Origin: Cardinalis cardinalis
Lineage: Eukaryota > Chordata > Aves > Passeriformes > Cardinalidae
Assembly (NCBI GenBank): GCA_014549065.1
Contig: JACDOX010000085.1
Span: 1,505,385 to 1,569,384 of the forward strand
Length of the DNA stretch: 64,000 bases
Direction: 5' to 3'
A model generated the notes under the pieces. The model had not been told where the DNA came from. It worked only from the letters and a program-made list of their open reading frames with translations, and made no database searches. The translations under genes and the position numbers were made by a program. The stretch's first letter is position 1. Every line of letters starts with the position of its first letter. Shown one piece after another: positions 10,401 to 25,400 of the stretch.

Positions 10401-13400
10401 CTTCCAATAACAGTAAATGTATTAAGCCAAATAGAGCTGTCAAAATTAAAATATTCAGGTTGCAAATGAATGCATATAGACAGCTGGAGAAACCATAGTG
10501 TACTTGTGTTTNTACTTCAATTCCAGCTTGAGACATAAGTGTAGGAAACAGGCTACCCATTTTGGTTTTAAATTTGTAACCAACTCTTGTTTTACTTGCC
10601 CAAAGTTGAGATTTTTTTCTTCCAAATGGGCTTGTAGTCCTATATGTCACCCTTTATTTGTTGTACTTGGTATTACAATACTGGAGAAAGAAGTATACAA
10701 AAAATGGTACCAGTACAGATTCTGTCCTACTGTCTGCCTACGCTGACTCTATCAATGGAAATTTGTTTCTGAGTTCTCACCTTTTTGTCATAGGTCTTGG
10801 GAGCAATTGTGGCAGCAGTAAGTTTNATTTTCATTGTTGCTGATGATTCTGGCGTTGCTGGGTTTAATGTTTGCTGACCTTGGACCTGTTGAGTGGCTTC
10901 AGTTCTGACTCCAAAGAATGTGCTTACGTCCAACTTTTCTCTAAAACTCTAAGAAAAAAAAGCATCTAACTCCTTAATAATTTAAGAAAAAAGTCTACTG
11001 GAACCATAAAATGTGAAACTTGTGTATGTTTTAACTTGTTAATTAAAGAACCAATAATTGGAATCTTAAAAGAGTNAACTGAAATCTAAAGTTACACACT
11101 TGCACTGTGTTGTAGTCTTACAATTTCCAGCACTACTTGCTGAATTCTTCACATACTTCTCCTCTAATCAGTCTCTAATTACTATGTGGTGTAATTAGAT
11201 TAATATACTTTTGTTTATTACAACTATACATTAGAGGAAAATTTTGTACTTCNGCCTTTATATTTGTCCTGTATGAATGAGTACAGAGTCCTGTATGTGC
11301 ATTAAGCGTCTCTACTGGGTTTTTTTTTCCTTTTCTTTTCTTCTTAGATGCTGAGTACCAATGGAAGGGGCCCTTCTACTTCATCCAAGGAGCAGATCCT
11401 CAGTTTGGACTGATGAAAGCTTGGACACATGGAGACACTAATAATGGAGATGATGAGTGGGGAGAAGAAATTAAATTAGCAGAGCAAGCAGTGCAGGCCG
11501 TTAACAAACTAAACCCTAAACCCAAGTTCTTTGTGCTGTGTGGAGACCTTGTCCATGGAATGCCAGGTAAGGCAATTAAAAGTGCAGAATGGAGGTAATA
11601 ACTCAATTTTTTNATATTTCAGATTGGCAATAAGGCTAATTTACTTGACTTCAAAATAGTCTTTTATAAGTATCATTTGTATTAGTTCCTGTTTTGGTAT
11701 TTTGAGGGGAAAAAACTGTGATTTGTAGATGATTCTTGAGATATTATTCTGATTTTTTTCATCCGACTTTGTGTAGCATTCATCTTATGGCTGTACATTC
11801 ATTTATTGATTGCTTGCTTTGAGATGACAAGGAGGGGCTCTAGCCACTGAGGAAAACTAATGCCAAGAAAATAGCAAAAACTAGATATGGCTTTTTGGGT
11901 ATCTAAAGTGAGTAAGGCTTAGAGAATTCTATAGATTTCTAGTGCTTAATAGATTCAAATATTTAAGTTTTTAAAATGCTAAAGGTCAGTGAGTTTGAGC
12001 TCTGGCAACTCTGTCCTGTGGTTGTGGGACTCTGAGCTCAGTGTGTTTCTTTGTACACTGAGAGGAAGAACAAAAAACCATCCAGAAATGTGAGTTAAAA
12101 GAAAGAGAAGTTCTTTTCTGGGAAGNGAAATTAGACGTGGTGTTACCTGCTGAGAAGTGGTCTGGAAAGCAGAACTGAGCACGGTGTCCCACATTTGTTA
12201 GCCCTGATCAGCANCGGAGCTGCAGGCAGCCCTGGCTCTGTCACTGCCTGCTGCACAACGCAGCCAGGGAGCTGCAAACATCCTGTGCCTTGTGCTCCAC
12301 TCCGCCTCACACTCCACCTGCCCCTGAGGAGCTGCTTCCCAGCCCCTGCTCACAGCAGGGCTTTGAGCACGTTGGAGACCTTTCACCAATTCTTGCAGTG
12401 TCCCACAGTGTTAATTTTAAGACTTNAGCTGTCAAATTGATTGACAGTATTTGTAGGCTTTCTTTTGATCAGAACACAGTTTTGCTGAAAGAGTGGGAAA
12501 GTGTAAAAAACAACAGATTTAAGCTTGATTGAATCTACTGTGTAACACCTCAGTAGCTTGACCATAAAGTATGCCATGATGCAGTTTTATTGGCTTATGT
12601 GCATCCATTAATTTTGGAATCATCTTCCTGTAGCAGAGTTTTAATAAATGTTTTGATTAGGACTTCTAATTTGTGTAGGTGTTCCAAATATTTTGGTTTC
12701 AGTATCTCTTGAAAGAAAAGTCAGGACAAATAATAAGTGTTATACATCCTGTTGAAAGGGATCTTTCACTCTAAAAATTTAGAAAATCCAGGAGGCTAAG
12801 TTGGTTTCTGTTTACCTGGATATTTCTCAAATACTCATAAAACAGTGCAAAGTTCTGAGTACTTTTGTCTCTTTTGACTTCAAACAACATTATGCTNAGG
12901 CTTCTCTGTTGGTAGAGTTTAAGTGTGAACTAGAGAGCCAGCAATCTTCTGACTCCCACTGGGCACTGAATGGCTGGATACAGTGAGTCTTCTGTGTGGT
13001 ACTTCTGGTGTTTGGTTGGGTTTTGTTTTTCTGGCAATGGTTCTCTGTAGTCATTATTGTCCCTTTTGCCACTNTATGTCTCAGACTTGGTAATGTTTTA
13101 AATACAAACCTGTCAGGGCTTTGCAAAACATTAGCATTATTCATTTTGCTAATAGACATGTGAAAGAAACTGAGTGGATTGTACTGGTGAGATCACCTAC
13201 ATTGTGTGATGGATGTGCTATGCCTTGTATAAATATTTGAAGCTGCCTCATGCAATTTCCAAGAAAATGCAAGAAAGAGCCGTTCATTACTCAGTAAACT
13301 TAAGGGTCTTTTCCAGGCTCAATGATTCTATGATTACCTCACTTGAGCCACCATATTTTAACTTCTCTAATAATTTCTTGGTGNTTGAAATTATGTTAAT

Positions 13401-16400
13401 AGTTTTCAAGCCTGTGTTATCATGTAGTTATATAAAGTGGTTAAGGAAATGCACTATTAAAAGGAATTGTAGAATATTCAGCTCAAACAATTACTTACTT
13501 CATTATTGCTTTTGTGTTTATACAAATGGCTTGCTCTGCTGTGTGTTGATAAACATAAAAATACAATTTAACCATTAAATTGTACATAAAAGGACAATTT
13601 TACAGCCCTTTGTCTTTCTGTCTAAACTGCTGACAGAGAAAACAGTGACTTGCTCTATGGTACAGATACCTGTGGATTAGCAGTCTTGGGCTATTTGCCT
13701 AAGAGGACACGGAGGTTATACAGCTTTTTCATCAATGCCTGTTGGTAAAAAGTGAGTGGACAATGCAGATCTTCCTCTCTTCTCTTAAAACATTTTATCA
13801 TGGAGTACTAAGGGTAAAGGTTTTGATGGACTGTTTTAAAGCATGCACTGTAGCCATTTAGCTGAACCAGTGTTGAAGCTTTTTGCAGAGGAACTCCAAG
13901 AAATCTCAGAATTCCAGCAGCTAGAAGTGATGAACAGAATCCTGATCAGCTGGGAAGCAATCAGGCACAGCACTTGGAATCCATTACAGATGTCATTAGA
14001 GCAACGAAGTAATCATATCTTGGTATTTAGCTGCTGATTAAAAGTAGTTTGTACTCTGAATATTATTTCCAGAAGTTTTTCTTGATTACATAATCAGAAT
14101 AGGATATCTATTCTTGGTAACACTAATGTTGTGGTACAATCACATCAAGAATTTTAAGTGTTACCTTATAGTGCAACTATCTCACTGAATATAATTTCTA
14201 TGAGCTCTATGCTTACACTTAGATACACCATGACAATGAAGGACTTCCTTCTGAAGGCATTTGTGTGCATTAAGTATAATTTAATATGNCAAAAATGGTA
14301 ATCTGTAAAATATTGTTGATCAGATTATGTATTTATTTGACTGCATTTTTCTAAAACTCTGGAAATTGATNGCTAAAAATGTTACTGTTCTCATGTAAAG
14401 TTGGAACCTTCTGTTTGGTTTTATGAAAACTTACCATATTGTTCCATTACCAGTACACCTGGAGCAGTCCAGTTCCAGTCCAACAGCCAGTTCCTCACTC
14501 ATTTTGTTCTCCACTCATCCAGNCTGCAACATCCCAGCTCCACAGCCCTTTAAAGATTATAGAGCAATGCCTCACAATGACATTAGCCAGCTCTCTCAGT
14601 ACTCTTTGATTCATCCCTTCAGTCCCATGGGATGACCTGAGTTGAAACTTTACAGGAAATGTTGGTTCCATCCCTAGTGTTTGCTGTGCTCCATTAGCTC
14701 TGGGAGAACGTTTCAGTGCAGGGAGGCAAAGGAAGCTCTGAGTACCTGCTGCTTGTCACTGCCTCACACAGCAGTGGGCTGTATTTTATTATTTTACTGC
14801 TAAAGTAGCAGTAGAAGGTTTTGCTGCCTTCTGCTAGTTGCAGCCCTCAGAGCACTTTCCCTGACAGCAGCTCTGCTTACCAGGGTACTTTTTCAGTATT
14901 CTTTCTTTTAAGTATGTCTTTGGTTCCAACTCCCTCTAATGTCCTTTTTTCATTGGTTCTCAGACATGAGTTCCTCATTTAGCCAGATCATTCTCCTTAT
15001 AGCCTACATTTTCCTCTCTCCTTCTGCCTTCCCTGAGTATCCAGAAGGACCATTCTTGTGTTTGTAGCACCTTGTCTTTGAACACTATCAACCCTCTCAA
15101 ACTCTTGCTTTCAGAACAGCCTCAGACGTTCCTGTGGCTGATCCCTGAATAAGCCAGGGTGCTGTCATGAGGCCTCAGATGTGCTCTCTGCCTTTCCTGC
15201 TCCCCTCAGGATCTTGAGTTCCACCTTGGAGGCTGCTGCAGCCAAGGCTGCNGGTATTAACACACCCCCAGCACTCCTGTGTTTGTGAGTAATAGGACCA
15301 GGAGAGCAGGCCCTGGTTGGTCTGTCTGTGTCCAGGGGTTGTCCCAGACTCCCTCCTGGGTTCCAGATCTCCTGGATTGCTGTCAGCAGGTGTCAGGGAT
15401 GTTTGTATCCCGTAAGTCCCAGGGCAATCTAGAGACTTTTCCAAGTTGCTCATAGGAGACTTAATCCGTTCTTTTGCCCTTTCTGGGTGGTCTGTGGCAA
15501 AATCCCACCTTTAGTGGCTGAGCGCTTCCCCAATCCTGACTCAAATTCAGTGAGGCTGGTGTCTGTTCCATAGTACCCTCCAAACGTGGGGCAAACACCC
15601 CCAGCTTCCTTCTTGCTTGTCCTTCCTGTTCCNGTTTAACATGAACATTGTGCTTCCTTCTCCTACACTCATACCTCCAGTGTGGATTGGCGTCCAGGAA
15701 ACAGCATCAGCATTTCNGCACCTTTTGTTACAGCAGCAGAGAATTCAGCTGTTGGCAGCCAAGGTCACCCTGCTGAAGCCACTGAGAAACACTGACTGTG
15801 AAGCTGANAATCCAGCAACTATTTTTAAATGGCTGAATTCCTTCAGAGAAAATTGTTTAACTGCATTTTTTTAATTATGCTACTGCTATCACTAACTTGA
15901 TAGTTCTAGCCAGGAAAGTTATTTATGTGATGTATTTAGTCCAGGTGCTTAATTTTTTTTTACATTTGTTGTTCTGGCTACATGGGTAAAAGACAGCAAG
16001 TCTCTTTCAAACTTACTTAGCTCTGACTGTAATAAAATGTAGCTGTTTAGAGACTAAATGAAACGAGACTTGTCTAATAATGTGTATAATCACAAAAAAC
16101 CTGATAGAACTTGATTAAGCTTGATCTGTTAGCAGTGTGATAATGGAACAGTGAGCAAGTAATGTTTATGCTTGCAGTTTTAAATTCATTTCTGTGTATA
16201 TGTTAATTACAAGAAATCAAAATCGCTGGAATTTACTATTACAGCACTTGAAATACACTGTGAACACTTGTGCTAATTATTTTAGTTAATGTGAAGGTAT
16301 AATAATCTCTAATATACACATTCCCTACCCAGGACATGCAGTGCNCTAATCTCACATCAGCCTTTTCTGTCAATTAAGCCCAAGTAGTGACATTTTTCTA

Positions 16401-19400
16401 TTTTTTTGATACCTTTGTTTTATATTATTACGTTGTTTAATTAAGGGATTTCCAATCGTTATTTAGAACACGTTTCACCATTTGTGCTTTTATAAATATA
16501 TATTTTTTAAGTTGAACAAGCTAAAGCATCTGATTATTTCAATCAGCTTTACAGAGCTGCAGTCATATTTAATAATGTTTTCTTATTGCTCCTTGGTGTG
16601 CTTACTGTCTGTGTCTCTTACTCACTTTGTTAGGCCGTACTTGCATTGTGTCTGTTACATATTTTCATGTTTTTCTGTGCCATCTAATGTGTGTTTCAGG
16701 CTGTGAGCCCGGGCATGTGTTGTTACTGTGTATAGTTTAAACAGGAGGTTACAGAAAAGGCCCTAACAATAGACAAGCTGAAAACAGAGGTGCCCCAACT
16801 CTACACAGCTCATTGCTGATGTGTTCGTGGTCATTGAGGCACCGCANCCTTGAAAGCTGCCAGAAGATTACTTTGTGTAATGGGGGAAAAAACAGCCAGG
16901 CAAGGCCCCAGAACTGCAGCAGCTTGTGCTGGTGAAAGGTACAGACTTNCCTTCCACAACTGACATCCTGCAAAAGCAGTCATGAATTTGGGAGAGAACT
17001 GTCAGTGTCAGAATCACTGTGGGACTGCAGGAGATGCAGATGCTCTCCCTGCCCGGTGTCCTTCCTCTGTCTGTCTCCTGCTTTCTGTCCTTCAAGCATG
17101 GAGCCCCTGCCTGCAGCCAGGATGTGTGGCTGTCCTGCTGCTGCTTCCAGGGGCCCCAGCTCTTCTGGGACATTCTCGGGTGCCANCCAGCTCCCCCTGC
17201 CTGCAGGCTGGGCTCTGTGTGTGCATCACCGGTTTGCGTTTTCCCCCAGGAATTCGCACGTTCCGCTAACGCTCTTAACTCCTCCATAAAGCCTCAATAA
17301 GGCACATCAGCTCAGTTCAGCTAATTACAATTTTGGGCAACAGTATGTTCTTTATGTGAAAAGTGAAACTGCATGTCTCCTCCAAATTATATACCCTATC
17401 CTCTCTCCCATGCAGTGTTTCTTCGTATAATAAAACAGGCAATGATGCGCAACAAGATTTTAAAAACAGGTGCCAAATGTTGGGATTCTGAGTTCATATT
17501 TAGACAGCAAGTAAGTGACAGTTTTTCAAATCAGTACTTCTCCATTTGACTCCTGCTTGACAATTTGATTATCAGAATATGAGATGAGATGGGCATACTG
17601 CCTTTTATACAATTAGTCTCTCTTATGAGCTGTGACATGTCCACAGAGGAGAGTGAAGTTATTTACATTCAGAATAGACAAGCTGCAGAGCTGAGGAACA
17701 TCAGAACTGATGGTTCTGGTGGCCAGACAGTGGTATGGCTTCATTTCTGCTTATAATCACTGTAGCATTTGAAGGCATCCTCTCTCCTGGGAGAATCACA
17801 ACTGCATTAGCTTGAGCTTCTTTCCCATGCCCAAATTGGATGTGCAGCTGCCATGGTCCAAAATATTTGTCTCTCTCTTTCTGTCAAATATGGAGTGCCT
17901 TAGCTTGTCTCCCTCCAAAAATGTAATTTTTATAGACAATAAATCTTGAGACACAGGCTGCAGTATATAATTGCAAACACCTTACAGGTTAACTCTGAAA
18001 AAACCTCTTTAATGTGTCTAATTTTCTAAACTGGGGAAAGCACACACCATAGCAAATGTTCCTAGTCAAAGCATTATTGTTTAAAACCTATTTGTGAATG
18101 TTCTGATTTCTCTTAATTAAAAAACCATATTGGGCTGTTCAGGAAAGGTCAGTGAATACTTAGTTGTGTAAGAGCTGAAGTTGGTAGGTCCCAGGAAGTC
18201 TTACCTGTCTTTTGGTCCAGGATCCACTAAAAAGGAGCACTGAGGAAATGTCCAGTTTTATCACACTTGATGAAGTCCACAGTCATTTGGCCATGTGTGT
18301 TCTTCCTTGTTAGGAGTATTGCCCAGGCCTTTGCTGTGCAGAGCTGTGCANTTGCTGCAGCTGGGCTGTCCTTGGCCAGGCAGGTGCTGCGCTCGTGCNT
18401 GTTGTGTCACAGGGACTGGCGTGGTCACACTGCAGGGACGAGGTGTTGGGAGCTGGAGATCTGCTGCTGGTGGGTTTTGCACACAGCATGAGAGAGGAGT
18501 GTACTGCTGAAATCTGCATGCAAATGCACAAGCTGCCATTTATACATTTGTGAACTGAATAAATTACAGAGAAATGTCAGGTCCAATTCAAGTTCTTAAT
18601 GCTATATACAGTGATTTGGTAAGACGTTCCACAAAGGAAAAAACCTGCGAACTGCTTTTAATACTGCTTTTAAACTACTATTAAATAGCCAATTTTGTTA
18701 AAACAAAGGATCATTAATTTATTTTTAAAATTTGGCCAGATAAAATTAGGCTGCACTGCTAGCCCTTAAGTGAGGCGTATATATAAGGAGATATTTTGTC
18801 AAATTTTAATTTTTAACTAAAAATATAGTAATTCTCAAAAACATCCCTTTCTCATCTAGAAGGCAAGAGCATGATTGCTGATGTTTGTTTTGTCCATATA
18901 ATAAGCATATAAGGAGGTCAAAAAGTGTCTTAAAATAGGCTCCACCTTTAAAAATGGCTGTAAGCATTTCACCTTTACTATATTTACCTTTTTTGCTATT
19001 TGAACTGTCTGCTTGGTTCACTAACAAAAGCAAGTTTGTGTATTTTTTTAGCTCCCAGCAGCGTGGCACAGCTGGGGAGGAGGCAGCTGTATTCCAGTGT
19101 CACTTGCAGTTTCAGCAAAAGTGTCAGCTAAATCCCAATTCCTGAATCTTTGTCAGTGGAGAATTGTAATAGAGCATGAAGTAGAAAAGACACAGATTGA
19201 CTTTTTAGGTGCAAGGCAAAAGCAGAGGCTTTCAAATGTTTATACTGAATCAGAGTATAGGTAAAGGTTGTATTTGTTTGAGTGCAAGGTAGCATTTCTA
19301 TTAATATGTTACTGCCTGATCAATAGGGCAGTGTTTAAGTGTGACCTAGTTTCCTGACCACAAGGTAGTGTAATCTGACTAAAATCACTGCATCTGTTTC

Positions 19401-22400
19401 TTCTGTTGTAACCTAACTCTCATCTGCTTGGTAGGATGGAATCCAAACCAAAATGATTCTTGGCTGTTTTCTTCTCCAAACTCTTACACCAGTGTTAATT
19501 AATAATGGCTAAGAATTTGGGTAAGCAGCACATTATTTGTTAAATATCTAATAATAACTGTTTAAAGAAATACCACTGTGGTTGCATAAATAAACATTTT
19601 GTAGTAATTATCTAATTCTAGTAAAACCTAATGGAGCATTCAAAGCCTCAAACAGCTTACTGTGAAATTAAATTTGCTCTAATCAGCCCAGAGTAGGGAA
19701 GCATCAGAGATCTCCACACAAGTCCAACAGGCTCATATTGCAGAGAAACCACTGGGCTGTCAGAGGCAAATGTTTAATCGTCAGGAAGTATACATTTATT
19801 TGTATTTTAGACCATGTTCTCTAGTCTAGTCTCAGCAGATCGATATCTCTGAATATTAAAATCTTGGAGATGTAATTAGCTACACAATTTTCTCAGATCT
19901 TACATTTATGATACAGGTTCTAGAGACAGTACTAAAAATCTAGTACAAGTACTGGAATCTTTTTATGAAGTTTTTTATATTAAGTTTGGTGTTGGTACTG
20001 TAGGGTAAAGGGTTTTTTTCTGTTTGTGATGATTTCATCAGAAGCACAGACCCAAAGGCAGTGGTGGCCTGTGCTTGCTGTGACAGCTCTGTGTTGCTGG
20101 GAGATGAGCAAGGATAAGAGCAGAGTTGAGCTTAAGTGAAGGATAATGCTTATTTTCACAGCAGAACATGGAGCAGTAAATGCCATGAATTAGGTTGTTC
20201 TGTGGGCACCTGTGTGGCTGGCACTCAGAAAAATGTCAGCATTTGCAGCCATTATATTTAATGTCATGCACTGAAACCATGAGCAGTTGATCCTGTAATA
20301 GGCTTCCTTATTCAGTTGGGGATTTTGTAATTGCTTTAATGTAATAATTGTTCATTATTAGCTTAAACTAGAGTTAAAATTTCTTTTTGTTTTAATGCTC
20401 AAAGTTATATAATAAAATTAATTTATATTTTCATGTAGGAAAATTTTTGTATGATCATTTTTTGAACCTCAGAACAGATTATTACTTGTTTTCGAATGTC
20501 CTGAAAAAGTCACAGCTGTAGACAAATGAGTATTCCAAATTCTGCTTTTCACTGGAACTAATGAAATGAGGTTCTTTGTAAGTTAGACTGAGTAGTCAGT
20601 CAGTTTGTTCAGGAGTGAATATAGTAATATTAGCATTATTTTTAACTGTATAATTTTTTGTTCATCATAAAATTGCATTCAGGCTATTTGAAGATTAGAA
20701 ATATATATGTCTAAAGAAGAAAGAGGGGACATTTTAGCTATTACAGCACAGACTAAAGCAAAAAAACCTATTTCAGAACATGACCATAATGGGTTTATTA
20801 AAATGGATCAGTTTATTCCTGCACGTAATAATTTGGAATGACACAGTGTGTTGCATTAGTTCATTACAGCAGACACCAGAGGGGAAGTTTTTAAGTTTAA
20901 AGCAAGAAACAATGAAGAGCACTGGTAAGACTGAACTGGGTGCCCAGGGAGGTTTCCTTTCTATGCAGTGCCCTGTCCATTATCACATTTTTGTAGCCTC
21001 CCAGGACAAAAGAGAACGTGGGGACCGAAGTGCTTCATTCCACTCACNGCCCACGAGAGAATCACTTTTATGGGGTGATCAGTTGTAAAGAGATGAGCAG
21101 AGGGAGGAGTCTGGCCCTGGGGAAGGGCAGAAGAGAAGGCAGCACAGTGAGGAACAGTGTCAGTGCTCTGGGGTGAGGAAGCTCCATCTGCATCAGTGCT
21201 CTGAAGAGATGCTGTGGGTTGTGCTTTGAAAAATGGCAAGNTTGGAGCTCAGATTTTTATGTTAATGCAAAGCAGTCAGATGCAGCTGCAGGAGGAGCCT
21301 GGCAGGTACAGTGTGGTGTTGATGATACCATTGGGTTTGGACCTGTGATATCTTCCAAGTGACAGTGGCACCAGTGGGGTTGTCCCTGGGGATGGGTCAG
21401 CAGACAGGGACGGTGTAGGATCTTCCTTGTAGCCCTCTTAGTCAGGAGCCAACCGCCAGGTATCCAAGGCAAGAGCCGAGATGAAAGGCAGTCCTAGTTT
21501 GACAGGAGGAGGCTGCTTTCCCACAGAGATGGAGGTAACAGTTNCATTTCCTCCAGAGCATGTTTGAGTATAGCCTTGGACCCCCTCCTCCCTGGAAATT
21601 TAGGGAATANTGCTAGGGGAGGTCCTTTAAATGGAGGAGTAGGGCAACTGCAGACAGTCATGAAAACACAAAACAGGACAAATGTCTCAAGACTCAGAAT
21701 AGTTAGACTTTTTGATTGAAGCAATTGTGATGCACTGTTAGGCCCAGGAAAGTACAAAGATCTATCTGTTGTTTTTTAACAGTCATGTGATTGCTTTCGA
21801 CAATAATTAGTTGTCTTTTGATGTCAGAGTACNTCTGGTATCATCATAAATTACTGAAGGAATGGGCCCAGTGCTTTTCTAAATCTCGTTTTCATAGCTG
21901 GTGTTTTGACATTTTCTATTTTGCTTTTATCAAATGTAGATACTATTTTTATTTGATGTTTCCTATAGTATTTTTGTCTGCAATGTATGCAGTCTCTTGG
22001 GTTAAATGTTAAACAGATTGCAGTTGTCACATCAGGGCCTTTCAAGAGTGTTGCTGGCATAAAACTTGATTTTTCTTTTTTTCTCTTCTTCAAACTGAAA
22101 ATTTGTGCTTTTCATTAAAAAACAATGTGATTGCAGCTCTTCTAAGTTTGGGACACTTAAGATACATTAAAATANTGAGACCAAGTAATGAGAAATCCAG
22201 GAAATTATTGTGGCACATTTTTGCATATTGTTAAATTATTTGAAGATGTCTGAGCTAAAGGCTTCTCTTGCCTTGGGGGGAGTACTTAGACTTCACCCAA
22301 CACCAAGCCAGGAATGCCTGGGGGTACCACCTCATAATGGCATCAAAATCCCCTTCCCCTTCCCCCTCCTGATTCATATCAGTAGAAAAAATGGTGCTAT

Positions 22401-25400
22401 TGTTAATTAATTGATAATTTTTCATTTGGAATACTTCTGGAAGAAAAGTTACAGTGTTGTTGGGGCTTACTTTATGGGTAGGATTGTGTTGTACAAAACT
22501 TTACCATCAGCATTGCAGATACAGCTTGGGGGGAAACAATGCTCTAAGTTGTTTTTAATAGCTGGTGCCTTACAGAAACNAAACCCAGCCCAGTCTTAGA
22601 GTGGTGCACCCTTCTGTGGAATACCAAAGGAAATTATAACTAAAGATTAGTACCTAAAGGATTATTTCTTTGGCAGAATAATCTGTAATTCTGCTGACTG
22701 AAGACAGCTCTAGCAAAAGTGATGTAAAAGTACTGTCTTGAAATCTGCTCTTTCTGTGTGTCAAGAAGGCTGCTCGTCTTGGTTCCTTTAAGCAGTGCAG
22801 GACAAAACACTGGAGCTGTTGAGGCAAACAGGGATACACAGCAGGAAACAACAGGCANGGTGGCATTGCACCTTCATGCTCCTGTTCACATCACTCAGCT
22901 TTCAAAATTGATAGGCTGGGAAGCTGTGGAAATTTGCACACAACTGCACCAGCAACAGTTCTCACTTTCATGTTTTTCATAAAAGCCAAGCTGCCCTTTA
23001 TGGGCTATTAATTTGTGAAATAATTTATCTCAGGGCAAAACTTTATTTACACAACCTAGCATAAAGACAGAAAATTGTGGCCTGGAATTTGAAAATGTCA
23101 CTGCAGATGATGCCAGGATAAACATCACAGAAATTTATTTCAGTTGCATCTACCCTGGCACTTCACAAATAATTTTTTCGTATTGCCTTTTGGCACTATA
23201 TTATTTTCCTATTCACCTACAACAAAGCTCCCTCTAAGCCAAAGAAATACATGTCCATCAAACAGAAATGTTCTTCATAAAAATTGGAATAATTAGATAT
23301 TATAGCTCTGTGCCTAAGAGAGATTGAAGGATATTTTTTATGCTGTGGTAGGGACCACTTTAATTTTCCAGTGGCTTTCTTCTTTACCACTGTCATTCTC
23401 TTCTTTACCTGTTCCTTACCTCAGATGTAAATTGGGGAGGTGCCTCAGGAGGGCTCCAGTGGGACACATTGTGTGTTGTGGTGGTTCAGCTCAGGGCCAG
23501 TGAGACAGCTGAGCCTTTCCTCTCCAGCACTGCACCAAGGGCTCCTGAGACATTCCTCCACTTTATCCCACTTTTATCTCTGTGGGATTCTCTTCTTTTG
23601 CAGTTGTTTTGACCTTCTATCAAGAAGGTCATGCCAAGATGCAGTTCTAAACCAATCTCTCCTTAGTAGGATTTCCTAGGCTCTTGGGCAGAGACCTTGT
23701 TTTCCATTTTGAGCAATCTGTTTTCTGCAATAAACACTGAATATGTTTCTCTGTTGCTATAGAAATAATATTTCATTAAATGAGGGAATCAGTGCCCTGC
23801 TGTCGACAAATCTAATCTAAGTGTTAGTCTCTAGAGCTGAATTTCACCACTGGGAAGAGGTATACATAATTCTGCAAATTATTTCTGTAACTTTTGCATA
23901 AATGTCTTTATACTCTGCAACTGTTAGCTAAATTTCCCAAAGTGATAGCATGGAGTTTAACATGGTATAATGTGTTTACATGGATCTGAACAGAGCCTTC
24001 CCCCCTTGCATTTCCCCACTCTCCTCCCCCATATATTTTCATATTTAGNGCTTGAAATTTCCAACTCTTTCCATAGGAAAATGGGAAGTAGCAGTAAAAG
24101 CAGCACTCTCAGCCAGGTTCCTTACCCTGTGGACAGCAGTGTGCCAGGTTTATTTGAATTTTTGGTTTTATTTTTAAAAATTCAGCATCTCCAAGTAATA
24201 TAGATGTCATTTGCCCCATTTTTTCTGGGATTAACAAGAACAGCCTAAACTGACCATTAAAATACCCCAAAAAGTGATCTGCTCTCCAGTACTTTCTAGA
24301 CTCCCTGGGAATCATATGCGTAGTATTTGTCAAGTTACTCAAAGATTTTCCTACAATAACTGTCTACCCTCTGCAGCCATTAAACCCAAGAGAGTTGTGG
24401 ATTTTGACTTANTGCACCTCATATCAATGTCCTTACATTTAGCCACAATTTATACCTAATATGGGTTTTTTTCTCAGTATTTTTATAAGGCTGTAGAATT
24501 CTGGTAACAGCAATAAGGTGGTACTGTAACTGTAGGGTGTGTAGAACAAAGTATTTGTTAATAAGGGTCAGTGTTTGTCAACATATGCATCATGAATATT
24601 TTGAAGAAATTGTAAAAACCCCTTTTATCTCATAAAATACAGGAATTGCAGTACAGGAACCCATTTATGCACTTCTGTGTATAAGGTATATGTGTAGTTA
24701 GGAAATTAAAACACAATTTAAAAGTACACGATGATTGATTGGCACAGACCTGTGTGCAAGTGTATGTTAGAACCTGAATTCAGAGTTCTTGTAAAAATCC
24801 TGTTACAGGTTTTGGTTAAAAAATGGAGTTATTATTTGTGAAATGGGCCCATGCTAATGTGTGTTAGGTATTGCAGGACAAAACCAATTTATACATGTTC
24901 ATTTAATTAATTAATAATAATCATATCAATGGCCTCTAGTTAAAGATTATTCTTTAGAAAACATAGGAAAACCTCTGTAATAATTAGAGGAAAATACCTA
25001 CCCTTTTAAAACTTCCTTTCTAATTTTTTTCAGTGATTGTAAATCAATCTGTCAATACAACAAATCTTCATAGGCTGGGACAAATTCCTGACATCCAGAA
25101 GAATATCTGTATGGATTTGAATATTAATATAAATAAATTGCAGGGAAAACTGGCAAAGTACACAACTATTTTTTTTAATTTAATGGCATTCTTATTATTA
25201 AAAGAGACTTACCATATAAATAACTCGTCACAAGATACTGATTAAATNTTTGCTGTTAAAATAGTTCTTGTAATGGAAAAAAACAAAAACAACCAGCAAC
25301 AATCCTTAATTTTGTTGCACAGCCATGAAATATAAGCCAGAAGTTGGCCTGGTTTTTACCCTTGTGCTGTTGCTCCATCCAAGGCTGCTGCATTTTTTCA

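Larger units (their letters stand above)
1445..11347 (+). other. CPPED1: CPPED1 intron 1 (9,903 bp, phase 1)
   Basis: GT at 1445 and AG at 11346-11347, preceded by a T-rich tract of about 30 bases. The first 700 bases are still GC-rich. The remainder is AT-rich and contains only short frames without recognisable domains. Noted inside it are a possible cryptic exon at 2029-2099, a pyrimidine-rich tract at about 8640-8860, a short ATAG run at 9768-9781 and a small direct repeat near 6548-6583. No full-length mobile element was seen. Confidence 0.9.

Noticed and set aside
18518..18525. ATGCAAAT octamer (also at 54116-54123)
   Set aside because: An 8-base match is expected by chance at about this frequency in AT-rich DNA and has no supporting context.
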